From positions 1 through 13,204 of the forward strand of contig JAEEGW010000166.1 of the NCBI GenBank assembly GCA_016280525.1: a stretch of DNA of 13,204 nt, in the 5' to 3' direction. The notes beneath the pieces are model-generated. The model ran no database searches, was not told where the DNA came from, and worked only from the letters and a program-made list of their open reading frames with translations. This DNA is from Clostridiales bacterium. GTDB lineage: Bacteria; Bacillota; Clostridia; Oscillospirales; CAG-272. Shown here piece after piece: positions 6,209 to 13,077 of this stretch (positions are counted from its first letter, which is position 1; every line of letters starts with the position of its first letter). Made by a program: the position numbers and the translations under genes.

Positions 6209-6918
6209 TTTGCCGCCTCTGTTGCCTTTCTCAGATCGATTTTCTTTTCGTAGTACGCGCGGCCGATTATCGCTCCGTAACAGCCGCAGGCTTTCAGCTC
6301 CACAATATCGTATAGCGACGACACGCCGCCGGACGCCGTTATGTTCATATCATATTTTGACGTCAGCTCTTTATAAAGCGCTCTGTTCGTGCCTTGCAGC
6401 GCCCCGTCCGTGCTTATATCCGTGCAGATAAGCGTTTTTACGCCGTACGACTGCATAGTATCGCAAAACGTGTTAACGTCCGTATCAGACGATTCAAGCC
6501 AGCCTTTGACCGCAATTTTGCCGTCTTTTATATCCGCGCCGACGGCTATTTTATCGCCGTACTTGTCAAGCGCTTTGAGCAGCAGAGCCGTGTCTTTCAG
6601 AGCCGAAGTGCCTAAAATCACGCGGTCAAGCCCGGCGTCAAGGTATTTTTCAATTACCTCCATGCTCCGCACGCCGCCGCCGACCTCACAGAAAAGTCCG
6701 CTTTGTTCTTTTATTTTTATGACCGTCTCAAAGTTCGGCGTTGTTCCGTCGCGCGCGCCTTGCAGGTCCACTATATGCACCGCGTCCGCCCCGCAGGATG
6801 CGAAGTCCAGAGCGATACAAAGAGGCTGATTTGAATAAACCGTCATCTTGTCGTAGTCGCCGTGCAGCAGCCTCACCGCACAGCCGTTATACAGATCTAT
6901 CGCCGGAAAAAGTCTCAT
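6205..6918 (-). CDS. hisA: ProFAR isomerase (phosphoribosylformimino-AICAR-phosphate isomerase)
   Basis: Catalyses the Amadori rearrangement of ProFAR to PRFAR, the substrate of HisHF. It is 237 residues and a (beta/alpha)8 barrel homologous to HisF. Visible residues are the catalytic D8 in F-P-A-I-D-L and D129 in V-G-A-D-I-K-D-G, the C-T-D-I-S-T-D-G motif of the second half barrel, and phosphate-binding E-V-G-G-G-V-R and A-S-G-G-V. The start lies one base after the hisH stop and the stop overlaps the hisF start as ATGA. Confidence 0.97.
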   Translation of the reverse strand: MRLFPAIDLYNGCAVRLLHGDYDKMTVYSNQPLCIALDFASCGADAVHIVDLQGARDGTTPNFETVIKIKEQSGLFCEVGGGVRSMEVIEKYLDAGLDRVILGTSALKDTALLLKALDKYGDKIAVGADIKDGKIAVKGWLESSDTDVNTFCDTMQSYGVKTLICTDISTDGALQGTNRALYKELTSKYDMNITASGGVSSLYDIVELKACGCYGAIIGRAYYEKKIDLRKATEAAK

Positions 6919-6919
6919 A

Positions 6920-7528
6920 TCATATCTCCGTAAACGCCTTTAAGATTTTCAGTCCCGTGTCTCCGCTTTTTTCCGGGTGGAACTGGGTGCCGAAAACGTT
7001 TTTATCCTGCACGGACGCTGTCAGATACCCGCCGTATTCCGTCACCGCGGTCGTCGCCCCGTCACATTCGCAGGCGTGGTAGCTGTGGACGAAATAAACG
7101 TGGTCGCCGTTATTTATATACTTGAATATCGGCGTTTCTTTTTTGAATATCAGTCCGTTCCAGCCTATGTGCGGTATCTTCAAGCCCTCCGGTATGAACT
7201 CGCTTATCGGCATAACGGAGCCTTTTATGAGCCCTAAACCGCCGTGCTCGCCGTACTCGTAGCTTTTCTCAAACAAAAGCTGCATGCCGAGGCATATACC
7301 GAGCAAGGGTTTGCCGCTTTGCGCTTCATCGATAATAAGCTCGTACGTGCCGCTTTCGCGCAGTTTTTTCGCCGCGTCCGAGAACGCGCCTACGCCGGGC
7401 AGTATTATCCTGTCCGCGTTTTTTATGACTGCCGGATCCGCCGTGGCGACGGCTTTTTCGCCTATTGCGGAAAACGAGCAGAGCAGGGAAAACAGATTCC
7501 CCACGCCGTAATCAATAATTGCTACCAT
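6920..7528 (-). CDS. hisH: Imidazole glycerol phosphate synthase glutamine amidotransferase subunit
   Basis: Class I (triad) glutamine amidotransferase that hydrolyses glutamine and passes ammonia to HisF. It is 202 residues. The triad is complete: C79 in the nucleophile elbow G-I-C-L-G-M-Q, H184 and E186 in F-H-P-E-K-S-G. The oxyanion-region P-G-V-G-A-F (44-49) and the N-terminal D-Y-G-V-G-N-L (6-12) are as expected for HisH rather than other amidotransferases. The start shares one base with the hisB stop (TAATG). Confidence 0.97.
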   Translation of the reverse strand: MVAIIDYGVGNLFSLLCSFSAIGEKAVATADPAVIKNADRIILPGVGAFSDAAKKLRESGTYELIIDEAQSGKPLLGICLGMQLLFEKSYEYGEHGGLGLIKGSVMPISEFIPEGLKIPHIGWNGLIFKKETPIFKYINNGDHVYFVHSYHACECDGATTAVTEYGGYLTASVQDKNVFGTQFHPEKSGDTGLKILKAFTEI

Positions 7529-8115
7529 TAAAGCGTTCCTTTCGTTGAGGGTATCTCGTTTTTGTACGACTGATCGATGCTTACCGCCTGGCGCAGCGCC
7601 CTTGCCGTGCCTTTGAATATCGCCTCGGCCAGATGATGCGAATTCTCTCCCTCAAACATTTTTATGTGAAGCGTAACAGCGGCAGACCGCAAGAAGCCGT
7701 AGAAAAACTCTTTTACAAGCTCCGTGTCAAAGTCGCCTATTTTTTCCGTATTGAATTCCGCGTTGAAATTAAGATATACCCTGCCGGAAATATCAACGGC
7801 GGACAAAACGAGCGCCTCGTCCATCGGCAGTATCATAAATCCGTAGCGGCATATGCCTTTTTTGTCGCCGAGCGCGTCGGAAAACGCCTGACCTAAGGCT
7901 ATGCCTATGTCCTCGGTAGTGTGGTGATAGTCGACGTTCGTGTCGCCTTTGCATTTTACGGTAAGGTCAAATCTGCCGTGACTTGCAAACAGCGTCAGCA
8001 TATGGTTTAAGAAGCCGCAGCCGGTGTCTATATCCGATTTTCCGCTGCCGTCCAGCTCAAGCGAAAGTTTTATATCAGTTTCCGCCGTTTTTCTTTCTGT
8101 ATATGCGTTTCTCAT
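7528..8115 (-). CDS. hisB: Imidazoleglycerol-phosphate dehydratase (monofunctional)
   Basis: Mn-dependent dehydratase turning imidazole glycerol phosphate into imidazole acetol phosphate. It is 195 residues, the dehydratase only; the phosphatase domain of enterobacterial HisB is absent. Metal and active-site motifs are complete: G-F-L-N-H38-M-L, D-Y-H64-H65-T-T-E68-D and N-S-H160-H161-L-A-E164. The start overlaps the hisC stop as ATGA, and the stop shares a base with the hisH start. Absence of the phosphatase domain means histidinol-phosphate phosphatase must come from elsewhere in the genome. Confidence 0.97.
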   Translation of the reverse strand: MRNAYTERKTAETDIKLSLELDGSGKSDIDTGCGFLNHMLTLFASHGRFDLTVKCKGDTNVDYHHTTEDIGIALGQAFSDALGDKKGICRYGFMILPMDEALVLSAVDISGRVYLNFNAEFNTEKIGDFDTELVKEFFYGFLRSAAVTLHIKMFEGENSHHLAEAIFKGTARALRQAVSIDQSYKNEIPSTKGTL

Positions 8116-9176
8116 ATCTGCCTCCCCGTTATCTGTGCAAGCGCTTTTATCAGCGCGTTCATCTGCTCTTCGTCCCCCACGGTTATCCTGTTGAAATCGG
8201 CTATGCGCGGGGCGTCGAAATGACGGACGAGTATGCCGTGCTGCCGCAGCTTCAAATAGATCTGCCCGCCGGGTATCGTCTCATGCTTTGCGAATATGAA
8301 ATTCGCACATGAATCCGTTACGTAAAAGCCGAGTTTTTTCAGTCTTTTCGCCGTTTTTTGCCGCGTTTTTTTGATTTTTTCACAATTTTCATCGGTGTAT
8401 TTCTGATCTTCAAGCGAGCCGACGCCCGCCGCCTGCGTTATTGAGTTTACGTTGTAAGGATTTATGGAATAGCGCACCGTGTTCAGGTCGTTTATAAGAG
8501 ACGGATCGGCTATGCCGAAGCCGAGACGGGCGCCCGCGAGCGAGCGTGATTTTGAAAACGTTTGCGTTATCAGCAGATTTTTGTACTTCTTTATAAGCGG
8601 AACGCACGATTCCGCGCCGAAATCCACGTACGCCTCGTCTATCACAACTACGTTGTTTTCGTTATTTTTGATTATTTCTTCAATTTCATCGCGCGTCAGC
8701 GCTATGCCCGTCGGCGCGTTGGGGTTTGCTATGAACACCGTGCCGCCCGCGTTGTAATACTCTTGCGGGGAGATCGAAAAATCTTCTTTTAACGGAATTA
8801 TCCTGTACGGCACGCGGTTGTATTCGGAAAATACAGGATAAAAACCGTACGTGACGTCCGCAAACACCGCCGGAGTTTTAGTGTCACAGAACGCGGAAAA
8901 CGCGAAATTCAGTATATCGTCCGAGCCGTTGCCGCATATCACACAGTCTTCGGTTGTGCCGTACTGATTTGCCAGCGCCTGCCTCAGCTTCGTGCACTGC
9001 GGGTCGGAGTAGAGCATCGTTTTTGCTATTGCGTCCGATGCGTATTTTTGCGCTTTCGGTGACGGCGGGAAAGGCGATTCGTTTGTATTCAGTTTAATAT
9101 ACGTTCTTTCCTTCGGCTGCTCGCCCGGTGTGTACGGCGTCAGTCTGTTAAACTTTTCACTGAAAAATCCGCTCAT
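8112..9176 (-). CDS. hisC: Histidinol-phosphate aminotransferase
   Basis: PLP-dependent fold type I aminotransferase converting imidazole acetol phosphate and glutamate to histidinol phosphate. It is 354 residues, normal length. Visible motifs are substrate-side N30-T-N-E-S-P-F, C-G-N-G-S-D (81-86) for PLP phosphate binding, N-P-N-A-P-T-G (151-157), the D180-E-A-Y183 cofactor pair, the Schiff-base lysine K209 in T-F-S-K-S-R-S-L-A-G, and R217. The usual Y-P-D-P near residue 56 reads Y-S-D-P here, a minor variation. It overlaps hisD and hisB by ATGA. Identity as HisC rather than a related aromatic aminotransferase rests partly on the operon. Confidence 0.96.
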   Translation of the reverse strand: MSGFFSEKFNRLTPYTPGEQPKERTYIKLNTNESPFPPSPKAQKYASDAIAKTMLYSDPQCTKLRQALANQYGTTEDCVICGNGSDDILNFAFSAFCDTKTPAVFADVTYGFYPVFSEYNRVPYRIIPLKEDFSISPQEYYNAGGTVFIANPNAPTGIALTRDEIEEIIKNNENNVVVIDEAYVDFGAESCVPLIKKYKNLLITQTFSKSRSLAGARLGFGIADPSLINDLNTVRYSINPYNVNSITQAAGVGSLEDQKYTDENCEKIKKTRQKTAKRLKKLGFYVTDSCANFIFAKHETIPGGQIYLKLRQHGILVRHFDAPRIADFNRITVGDEEQMNALIKALAQITGRQI

Positions 9177-10450
9177 TTTATCTCATCCCTTATGACCGCG
9201 CTTTTTGCGTGTGCGGTCAGTCCTTCTTTTTTCGCAAAATACGCTACGTCGTCCTTGTATGCGGATAACGCGCCGGCTGTAAAATACGAATACTGCATGG
9301 TTTTGACAAAATCGTCAACGGATAACGGACTGGAGAATTTAGCCGTTCCGCTCGTCGGCAGCGTGTGGTTCGGTCCCGCCATGTAGTCGCCGAGCGGCTC
9401 CGGGCAGTATCTGCCCATGAAGACCGACCCCGCGTGACGTATCTGCGGCAGGATCGCAAACGGATCTTCAACGCAAAGTTCCAGATGCTCCGGCGCAAGC
9501 TCGTTTGATATACTCACGGCTTCATCCAAGCTGTCAACAACTATTATTTTTCCGTTGTTGTCGACCGACGCTCTCGCTATCTCTTGCCGCTCTAACCTGC
9601 AGAGCTGGTCTTCAAGCTCCGCCGCAACGTTTTCAGCAAGCGCATCCGACGTTATTATCAGCACGGCGGAAGCGGATCTGTCGTGCTCCGCCTGCGAGAG
9701 CATATCCGCGGCGAGCACGCGCGGATCTGATTTATCGTCGGATATTATGAGTATCTCCGACGGCCCGGCTATCATGTCTATGCTTACCTGTCCGTAGACC
9801 TGGCGTTTCGCCTCGGCTACGTAGGCGTTTCCCGGACCTACTATCTTGTCGACCTTCGGCACGCTTTCCGTTCCGTACGCGAGCGCGGCTATCGCCTGCG
9901 CGCCGCCGACTTTTATGATTTTGTCAACTCCGGCTATCTTCGCCGCGGCGAGGATCGGCGCCGGTATTTTGCCGTCCTTTTTAGGCGGCGTGACCATTAC
10001 TATCTCACCCACGCCGGCGAGCTTTGCCGGAATCGCGTCCATCAAGACCGTTGAAGGATAAGCCGCCGTGCCGCCCGGAACGTAAATCCCCGCGCGGTCC
10101 ACCGGGATAACGCGCTGACCCATGACAATGCCGTCGCCCTCGCTTATCATATATCCGCTCCGCACCTGTTTTTCGTGGAATCTGCGGATGTTTGCGGCGG
10201 CTTTTTCCAATATTCTTATAAATTCCGGCTCGGTCTGTATAAACGCCTCGTTTATCTCGTCCTCTGTCACGGCAAGCGCTGAAAGCATAACGCCGTCAAA
10301 CTTTTTAGTATATTCAAGCAAAGCTTTATCGCCGTTTGCTTTAACGTTGTTTATTATATCGGCAACGGCGGCGGAAACGTTTGTCATAGGCGCGTTCCGT
10401 TCAAATACCTGCCCGCTTTTTATCTCGGTCTGTCCGTATATTTTTATCAC
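9173..10450 (-). CDS. hisD: Histidinol dehydrogenase
   Basis: Zinc- and NAD-dependent enzyme for the last two oxidations, histidinol to histidine. I place the start at GTG 10450-10448: AAGGAG at 10463-10458 lies 7 bases before it and the hisG stop ends one base before it. A TTG eight codons upstream is open, but lies inside hisG with no ribosome site. This gives 425 residues. Zinc ligands by family knowledge are Q253 and H256 in S-Q-A-E-H-D, D355 in G-D-Y-M-A-G-P-N-H, and H414. The catalytic pair E321-H322 lies in A-P-E-H-L-E-L. The NAD-region motifs V-G-G-A-Q-A-I-A and I-V-G-P-G-N-A-Y-V are intact. The stop overlaps the hisC start as ATGA. Confidence 0.97.
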   Translation of the reverse strand: MIKIYGQTEIKSGQVFERNAPMTNVSAAVADIINNVKANGDKALLEYTKKFDGVMLSALAVTEDEINEAFIQTEPEFIRILEKAAANIRRFHEKQVRSGYMISEGDGIVMGQRVIPVDRAGIYVPGGTAAYPSTVLMDAIPAKLAGVGEIVMVTPPKKDGKIPAPILAAAKIAGVDKIIKVGGAQAIAALAYGTESVPKVDKIVGPGNAYVAEAKRQVYGQVSIDMIAGPSEILIISDDKSDPRVLAADMLSQAEHDRSASAVLIITSDALAENVAAELEDQLCRLERQEIARASVDNNGKIIVVDSLDEAVSISNELAPEHLELCVEDPFAILPQIRHAGSVFMGRYCPEPLGDYMAGPNHTLPTSGTAKFSSPLSVDDFVKTMQYSYFTAGALSAYKDDVAYFAKKEGLTAHAKSAVIRDEIK

Positions 10451-10451
10451 T

Positions 10452-11087
10452 TTATTTCTCCTTAATCGCCGCAAGCGCGTTGCAGAGTTTTATAATAACG
10501 TCTGAATTGAATTTGTACGACGATCTGTTGCATATCAGCCGCGCGCTTATCTGAACTATCGTTTCTATCACTTCAAGGTCGTTTTCTTTAAGCGTCGTGC
10601 CCGTTTCAACTATGTCGACTATCGTGTCGGACAGCCCGAGTATCGGCGCAAGCTCGATCGAACCGTTTAATTTTATTATATCTACCTGCCGCCCGGCTTT
10701 GCGGTAGTGGTCCGCGGCGATATTCACGAATTTCGTCGCCACCTTCAGTATCCTTTCGCGCCCGTCAACAAAGCCTTTCGGCGCGGCGACAGCCATTTTG
10801 CATTTGCCTATGCCTAAGTCAAGCAGCTCGTAAACGTCCGGCTCGTATTCAAGCAAAATATCCTTGCCGCATACGCCTAAATCGGCGGCGCCGCGCTCGA
10901 CGTATATCGCGACGTCGGACGGCTTGACCCAGAAATATCTTACGCCCACATCCTCGTTTTCAAATATCAGTTTCCTGCTGTTGTCCATAACACCGGGGCA
11001 GCCGAAGCCGGCGGATTCAAGCATGGCGTAAACTTTTTCGCCGAGCCTGCCCTTCGGCAAAGCTATATTCAAATATCTGTTTCCCAT
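10452..11087 (-). CDS. hisG: ATP phosphoribosyltransferase catalytic subunit, short form
   Basis: First committed step: ATP plus PRPP to phosphoribosyl-ATP. It is 211 residues and ends after the catalytic domains, without the C-terminal ACT-like histidine-binding domain of the long form (about 290-300 residues). It therefore belongs to the HisGS class, which needs HisZ, encoded immediately upstream, for activity and feedback inhibition by histidine. Visible motifs are A-L-P-K-G-R-L (9-15), the Y-V-E-R-G-A-A-D-L-G-V-C-G segment (62-74), and the PRPP-binding D-I-V-E-T-G-T-T (158-165). The ATG is preceded by AGGTGAG (11097-11091), which overlaps the hisZ stop; the two genes are 4 bases apart. 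Confidence 0.97.
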   Translation of the reverse strand: MGNRYLNIALPKGRLGEKVYAMLESAGFGCPGVMDNSRKLIFENEDVGVRYFWVKPSDVAIYVERGAADLGVCGKDILLEYEPDVYELLDLGIGKCKMAVAAPKGFVDGRERILKVATKFVNIAADHYRKAGRQVDIIKLNGSIELAPILGLSDTIVDIVETGTTLKENDLEVIETIVQISARLICNRSSYKFNSDVIIKLCNALAAIKEK

Positions 11088-11091
11088 TATC

Positions 11092-12153
11092 TCACCTCAG
11101 ATCGAGCAGCTTGCCGTATTTGACGTTTTCCGGCGGCTCTTTCGCCGTTTTTACGCTCTTTTTGGCGTCCGCCGAGCTTTTTATTACGTTGCAGACCGCT
11201 TTTGCGTCCGTGTTATCGCCGTATAATACGAGCGTATCGTAATACGGAGTCTCGGCTTGCCCGGAAAAATTATCAAGCCTGTCAAGATATACCGCAAAGC
11301 CCACGGCGGAGGACGTTTTTTTCAGGCGTCTCATAAGCATATCGTACTGACCGCCGGACAGCACCGCGGACGGCACGCCGTTTATATAACCGCGGAAAAC
11401 TATGCCGTTGTAGTAGTTCGTGTCGCTCAAAACGGAGAAGTCTACGCGCAGTTTGCTTTTGTCAAGAGCGGAAAGCACCTTTTTAAAGTTTTCCGCCTCG
11501 GCCTTCCAGCCGCCGCAGACGGCAAGCGAGCAGAGAACGGCGCACGCCTTGTCGGGGTCTGGATCAAGCGTCATTATCTGCAAAAGCAGAGCTTTGTTTT
11601 CTTCGCTGACGTCGGCTTCATTGCAGACAAACGCGGCTTCGTGTACGTTTTTGTGCTCAATGCAGTGGATCAGCTTTGCGCGCGTCTCGCCGTCGGGGCA
11701 GAGCTTGTCAAGCAGAGCGGAGAGCAGAGCGAGCGAGGAAACGTCAAGCACGTTTTGTTCCGAGACGCAGTCAAGGCTGAGCTGCGCGACCGTCAGCACT
11801 TCGGAGAGGCTTATAACGTCCACGTCGCCTATATATTCAATCCCCGCCTGCGTTATCTCCGCAAAGGCGGCGGTGTTGCTGTCCGTTCTGTAAACGCTTT
11901 CTTTATAGTACAGCTTTTCGGTCTTGCCGTCGCGGAAGTTTTTTACGATCGAAAGCGTGACGTCGGGCTTCAGCGCCATAAGTCTGCCGTCCGTGTCGGT
12001 AAAGGTGATAATGCTTTTTGACGGCAGAAACGCCTTGTTTTCCGCGTATAGCTCGTATTCTTCAAATTTGCTCATTTTGTACTGCGTATAGCCGCAGCCG
12101 GCAAATAAAGACATAAGTCTGTCTGAAATTGGATTTATCTCGGGTATGCTCAT
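11092..12153 (-). CDS. hisZ: ATP phosphoribosyltransferase regulatory subunit HisZ
   Basis: Catalytically inactive paralogue of histidyl-tRNA synthetase that forms a hetero-octamer with short HisG and carries the histidine feedback site. It is 353 residues, somewhat short for the family, and has no anticodon-binding domain. Class II synthetase-like features are L-K-P-D-V-T-L-S-I-V-K-N (61-72), motif-2-like Y-Y-K-E-S-V-Y-R (82-89) with E-I-T-Q-A-G-I-E-Y-I-G (99-109), Y-Y-N-G-I-V-F-R-G-Y (247-256), S-G-G-Q-Y-D (266-271) and A-V-G-F-A-V-Y-L-D-R-L (283-293). A true HisRS is unlikely given the length and the adjacent short hisG. The start overlaps the yerC stop as ATGA. Confidence 0.95.
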   Translation of the reverse strand: MSIPEINPISDRLMSLFAGCGYTQYKMSKFEEYELYAENKAFLPSKSIITFTDTDGRLMALKPDVTLSIVKNFRDGKTEKLYYKESVYRTDSNTAAFAEITQAGIEYIGDVDVISLSEVLTVAQLSLDCVSEQNVLDVSSLALLSALLDKLCPDGETRAKLIHCIEHKNVHEAAFVCNEADVSEENKALLLQIMTLDPDPDKACAVLCSLAVCGGWKAEAENFKKVLSALDKSKLRVDFSVLSDTNYYNGIVFRGYINGVPSAVLSGGQYDMLMRRLKKTSSAVGFAVYLDRLDNFSGQAETPYYDTLVLYGDNTDAKAVCNVIKSSADAKKSVKTAKEPPENVKYGKLLDLR

Positions 12154-12434
12154 TTGTTTTCACACTCCAGTTTGCTTATAACTGTTTTGTATCCGTTTTT
12201 GCCGTAGTGAAGACAGCGGTTCACGCGGCTTATCGTAGCGGAGCTCGCGCCGGTTTTGGCGGAGACTTCGCCGTAATTCTTGCCCGCGTGCAGAAGCTGC
12301 GCGACCTCAAAACGCTGGGACATATCCTGTATCTCGCGAATGGTGCAGAGATCGTCAAAAAACGCGGCGACTTCTTCAACCGTTTCAAGCGTCAGTACGG
12401 CTTTAAATAATTCATTCATAGCATCAGTTGGCAT
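12150..12434 (-). CDS. yerC: YerC/YecD-type TrpR-family regulator, probable histidine operon repressor
   Basis: All-helical DNA-binding protein of 94 residues, TrpR clan. The helix-turn-helix is visible at about 53-74 (N-Y-G-E-V-S-A-K-T-G-A-S-S-A-T-I-S-R-V), preceded by D-L-C-T-I-R-E-I-Q-D-M-S-Q-R-F-E-V-A typical of YerC. The start ATG 12434-12432 has an AAAGGAAA ribosome site about 8-10 bases upstream; a second ATG five codons later is possible but less well placed. It is the first gene of the his operon, with a transcription start predicted about 25 bases before it and a tandem 8-bp repeat over the promoter. Autoregulation and repression of the whole operon by histidine is the natural reading. 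I recall TrpR-type regulators of his genes in Firmicutes (HisR), but the ligand is inferred. Confidence 0.9.
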   Translation of the reverse strand: MPTDAMNELFKAVLTLETVEEVAAFFDDLCTIREIQDMSQRFEVAQLLHAGKNYGEVSAKTGASSATISRVNRCLHYGKNGYKTVISKLECENK

Positions 12435-12459
12435 ATCGTAAATTTCCTTTCTTTAACAG

Positions 12460-12475
12460 TTTAGCATTTTAGCAT
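12460..12475. promoter_or_regulatory. Tandem 8-bp direct repeat over the -10 box, candidate YerC/HisR operator
   Basis: TTTAGCAT occurs twice head to tail (12460-12467, 12468-12475), covering the -10 box of the his promoter. A second, imperfect 8-bp pair, ATAAAGTG/ATAAAGTC, follows at 12477-12492 and reaches the -35 box. TrpR-family proteins are known to bind in tandem at 8-bp steps, so the spacing suits the adjacent yerC product. Operator function is an inference. Confidence 0.5.
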
Positions 12476-12494
12476 AATAAAGTGATAAAGTCAA
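12466..12494 (-). promoter_or_regulatory. Sigma-A promoter of the yerC-his operon
   Basis: On the - strand the -35 box is TTGACT (12494-12489) and the -10 box TAAAAT (12471-12466), each 5 of 6 to consensus, spaced exactly 17 bases, with TG one base before the -10 (extended -10). Transcription should start near 12459, leaving a leader of about 25 bases, too short for a T-box or leader-peptide attenuator. No other strong promoter was seen inside the operon. Confidence 0.8.
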
Positions 12495-12532
12495 TAGGTA
12501 ACGAAAAATGTTTACAATTAAAATAAATGTAG

Positions 12533-12557
12533 GGGCGACCGTTGGTCGTCCGTTTTT
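12533..12557 (+). terminator. Terminator-like hairpin, repeat copy
   Basis: GGGCGACC-GTT-GGTCGTCC, an 8-bp stem with one G-T wobble, then G and TTTTT on the + strand. It points away from the his promoter and no + strand gene is seen upstream of it, so it may be a repeat copy with no termination duty. It has the same design as the his terminator at 4716-4740. Confidence 0.45.
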
Positions 12558-12599
12558 AAATAATAAAGAAGAAATAAGAAAGAATAAGGAATAAAAAAA

Positions 12600-12714
12600 G
12601 GTGTCGGCTGCGCCGACGAAATATGGTGGGTTACCCACCCCTCAAGCTCGCCTTGCGGCGAGAACCCCCCATACCCCCCTGTCCCCTCCCACAATCTCTT
12701 TCAAGATTGAGGGG
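12600..12714. repeat. Structured repeat unit 1, four hairpins
   Basis: Hairpins: GTCGGC-TGC-GCCGAC (12603-12617), GGTGGG-TTA-CCCACC (12625-12639), CTCGCC-TTGC-GGCGAG (12647-12662), and CAATCT/AGATTG (12692-12709) extended outward by CCCCT (12683-12687) pairing with AGGGG (12710-12714). Unit 2 at 12855-12962 has the same linkers and hairpin order. Bases 12665-12690 are identical to 12911-12936. Confidence 0.85.
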
Positions 12715-12727
12715 ATGCGGATTGTAG

Positions 12728-12746
12728 GGGCGGCCATTGGTCGTCC
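12728..12746. repeat. Third copy of the GGGCG hairpin
   Basis: GGGCGGCC-ATT-GGTCGTCC, an 8-bp stem with two G-T wobbles. It is preceded by TGTAG, as at 12529-12533, but followed by GTTG instead of a T run, so it is unlikely to terminate. Confidence 0.7.
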
Positions 12747-12762
12747 GTTGTAGGGGAGGGGT

Positions 12763-12808
12763 CTTACGCGAACCCCCGACGCTCACCAGTTCGCGTCGGG
12801 GAACCCCT
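12763..12808. repeat. 46-bp C-rich repeat module, right copy
   Basis: Same-orientation copy of 4539-4584 (41 of 46 bases). It can form a 9-bp stem CCCCGACGC (12774-12782) with GCGTCGGGG (12793-12801), or instead an 8-bp stem ACGCGAAC (12766-12773) with GTTCGCGT (12789-12796). The two share bases and exclude each other. Confidence 0.85.
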
Positions 12809-12818
12809 ATCCCCTCCC

Positions 12819-12846
12819 GAGTGAAGAGTGAATAGTGAATAGTGAA
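12819..12846. repeat. 28-bp array of four heptamers
   Basis: Units GAGTGAA, GAGTGAA, TAGTGAA, TAGTGAA. The array has the same length (4 x 7) and the same two-plus-two pattern as the array at 4771-4798, although the heptamer differs. Confidence 0.9.
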
Positions 12847-12854
12847 TAGGTAAG

Positions 12855-12962
12855 GTGTCGCTTCGCGACGAATTATGGGGGATTCCCACCCCTCACGGCG
12901 CTATGCGCCACCCCCCATACCCCCCTGTCCCCTCCCGCCAATCTCCAAAGAGATTGAGGGGG
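12855..12962. repeat. Structured repeat unit 2, four hairpins
   Basis: Hairpins: GTCGC-TTC-GCGAC (12857-12869), a weak TGGG/CCCA (12876-12888), GGCGC-TAT-GCGCC (12897-12909), and CAATCTC-CAAA-GAGATTG (12939-12956) extended by CCCCT (12929-12933) with AGGGG (12957-12961). It has the same order and linkers as unit 1 but different stem sequences. Confidence 0.85.
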
Positions 12963-12974
12963 CGCGAACAATAG

Positions 12975-13007
12975 GCGCGCGGGTGTGAGGGGGGACACCC
13001 CGCGCGC
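12975..13007. repeat. GC-rich 12-bp hairpin
   Basis: GCGCGCGGGTGT (12975-12986) pairs with ACACCC (12995-13000) and GCGCGC (13002-13007), with one bulged C at 13001 and a G-rich 8-base loop. A second small hairpin, GCGGC-TAAA-GCCGC (13008-13021), follows immediately. No T run follows on either strand next to the large stem. Confidence 0.7.
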
Positions 13008-13017
13008 GCGGCTAAAG

Positions 13018-13077
13018 CCGCAAAAAAAGCCCCAATAATATATTGGGGGGATGGTGGGGTTTGGGGCGGTCAGGGGG
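13018..13077. repeat. Hairpin plus G-run repeat module, right copy (putative G-quadruplex)
   Basis: Starts CCGC and seven A, then hairpin CCCCAATA-ATA-TATTGGGG (13030-13048), then G runs at 13045-13050, 13056-13059, 13063-13066 and 13073-13077. The stem differs from the left copy by a compensatory G-C to A-T change. On the - strand the hairpin is followed by C and seven T (13028-13022), a terminator form. Confidence 0.85.
13022..13048 (-). terminator. Terminator-like hairpin on the - strand
   Basis: 8-bp stem CCCCAATA/TATTGGGG followed on the - strand by C and seven T. It could end a - strand transcript entering from the right of the window. It is the right-hand copy of the hairpin at 4595-4620. 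Confidence 0.4.

Noticed and set aside
10451..10474. Upstream TTG start for hisD adding eight residues
   Set aside because: The extension is inside hisG, is Arg-rich and unlike HisD N-termini, and has no ribosome site. The GTG at 10450 has AAGGAG at a 7-base distance.
11257..12021. Long open frame (254 codons) on the + strand
   Set aside because: Lies entirely antisense to hisZ, which has clear family motifs. The predicted protein has low-complexity composition and no ribosome site in context. Similar antisense frames over hisIE (4731-5279 +) and over the glycosidase-like gene (3722-4438 -) were dropped for the same reason.
12435..12530. T-box or histidine leader-peptide attenuator in front of the operon
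   Set aside because: The predicted transcript leader is only about 25 bases and contains no run of His codons or specifier/antiterminator structure.
12453..12638. Small - strand open frame of 61 codons upstream of yerC
   Set aside because: It covers the his promoter, the tandem operator-like repeat and hairpin repeats, has biased composition and no matching family features.
12600..12962. CRISPR array
   Set aside because: The repeats are two long structured units separated by other modules, without short regularly spaced direct repeats, unique spacers or cas genes.
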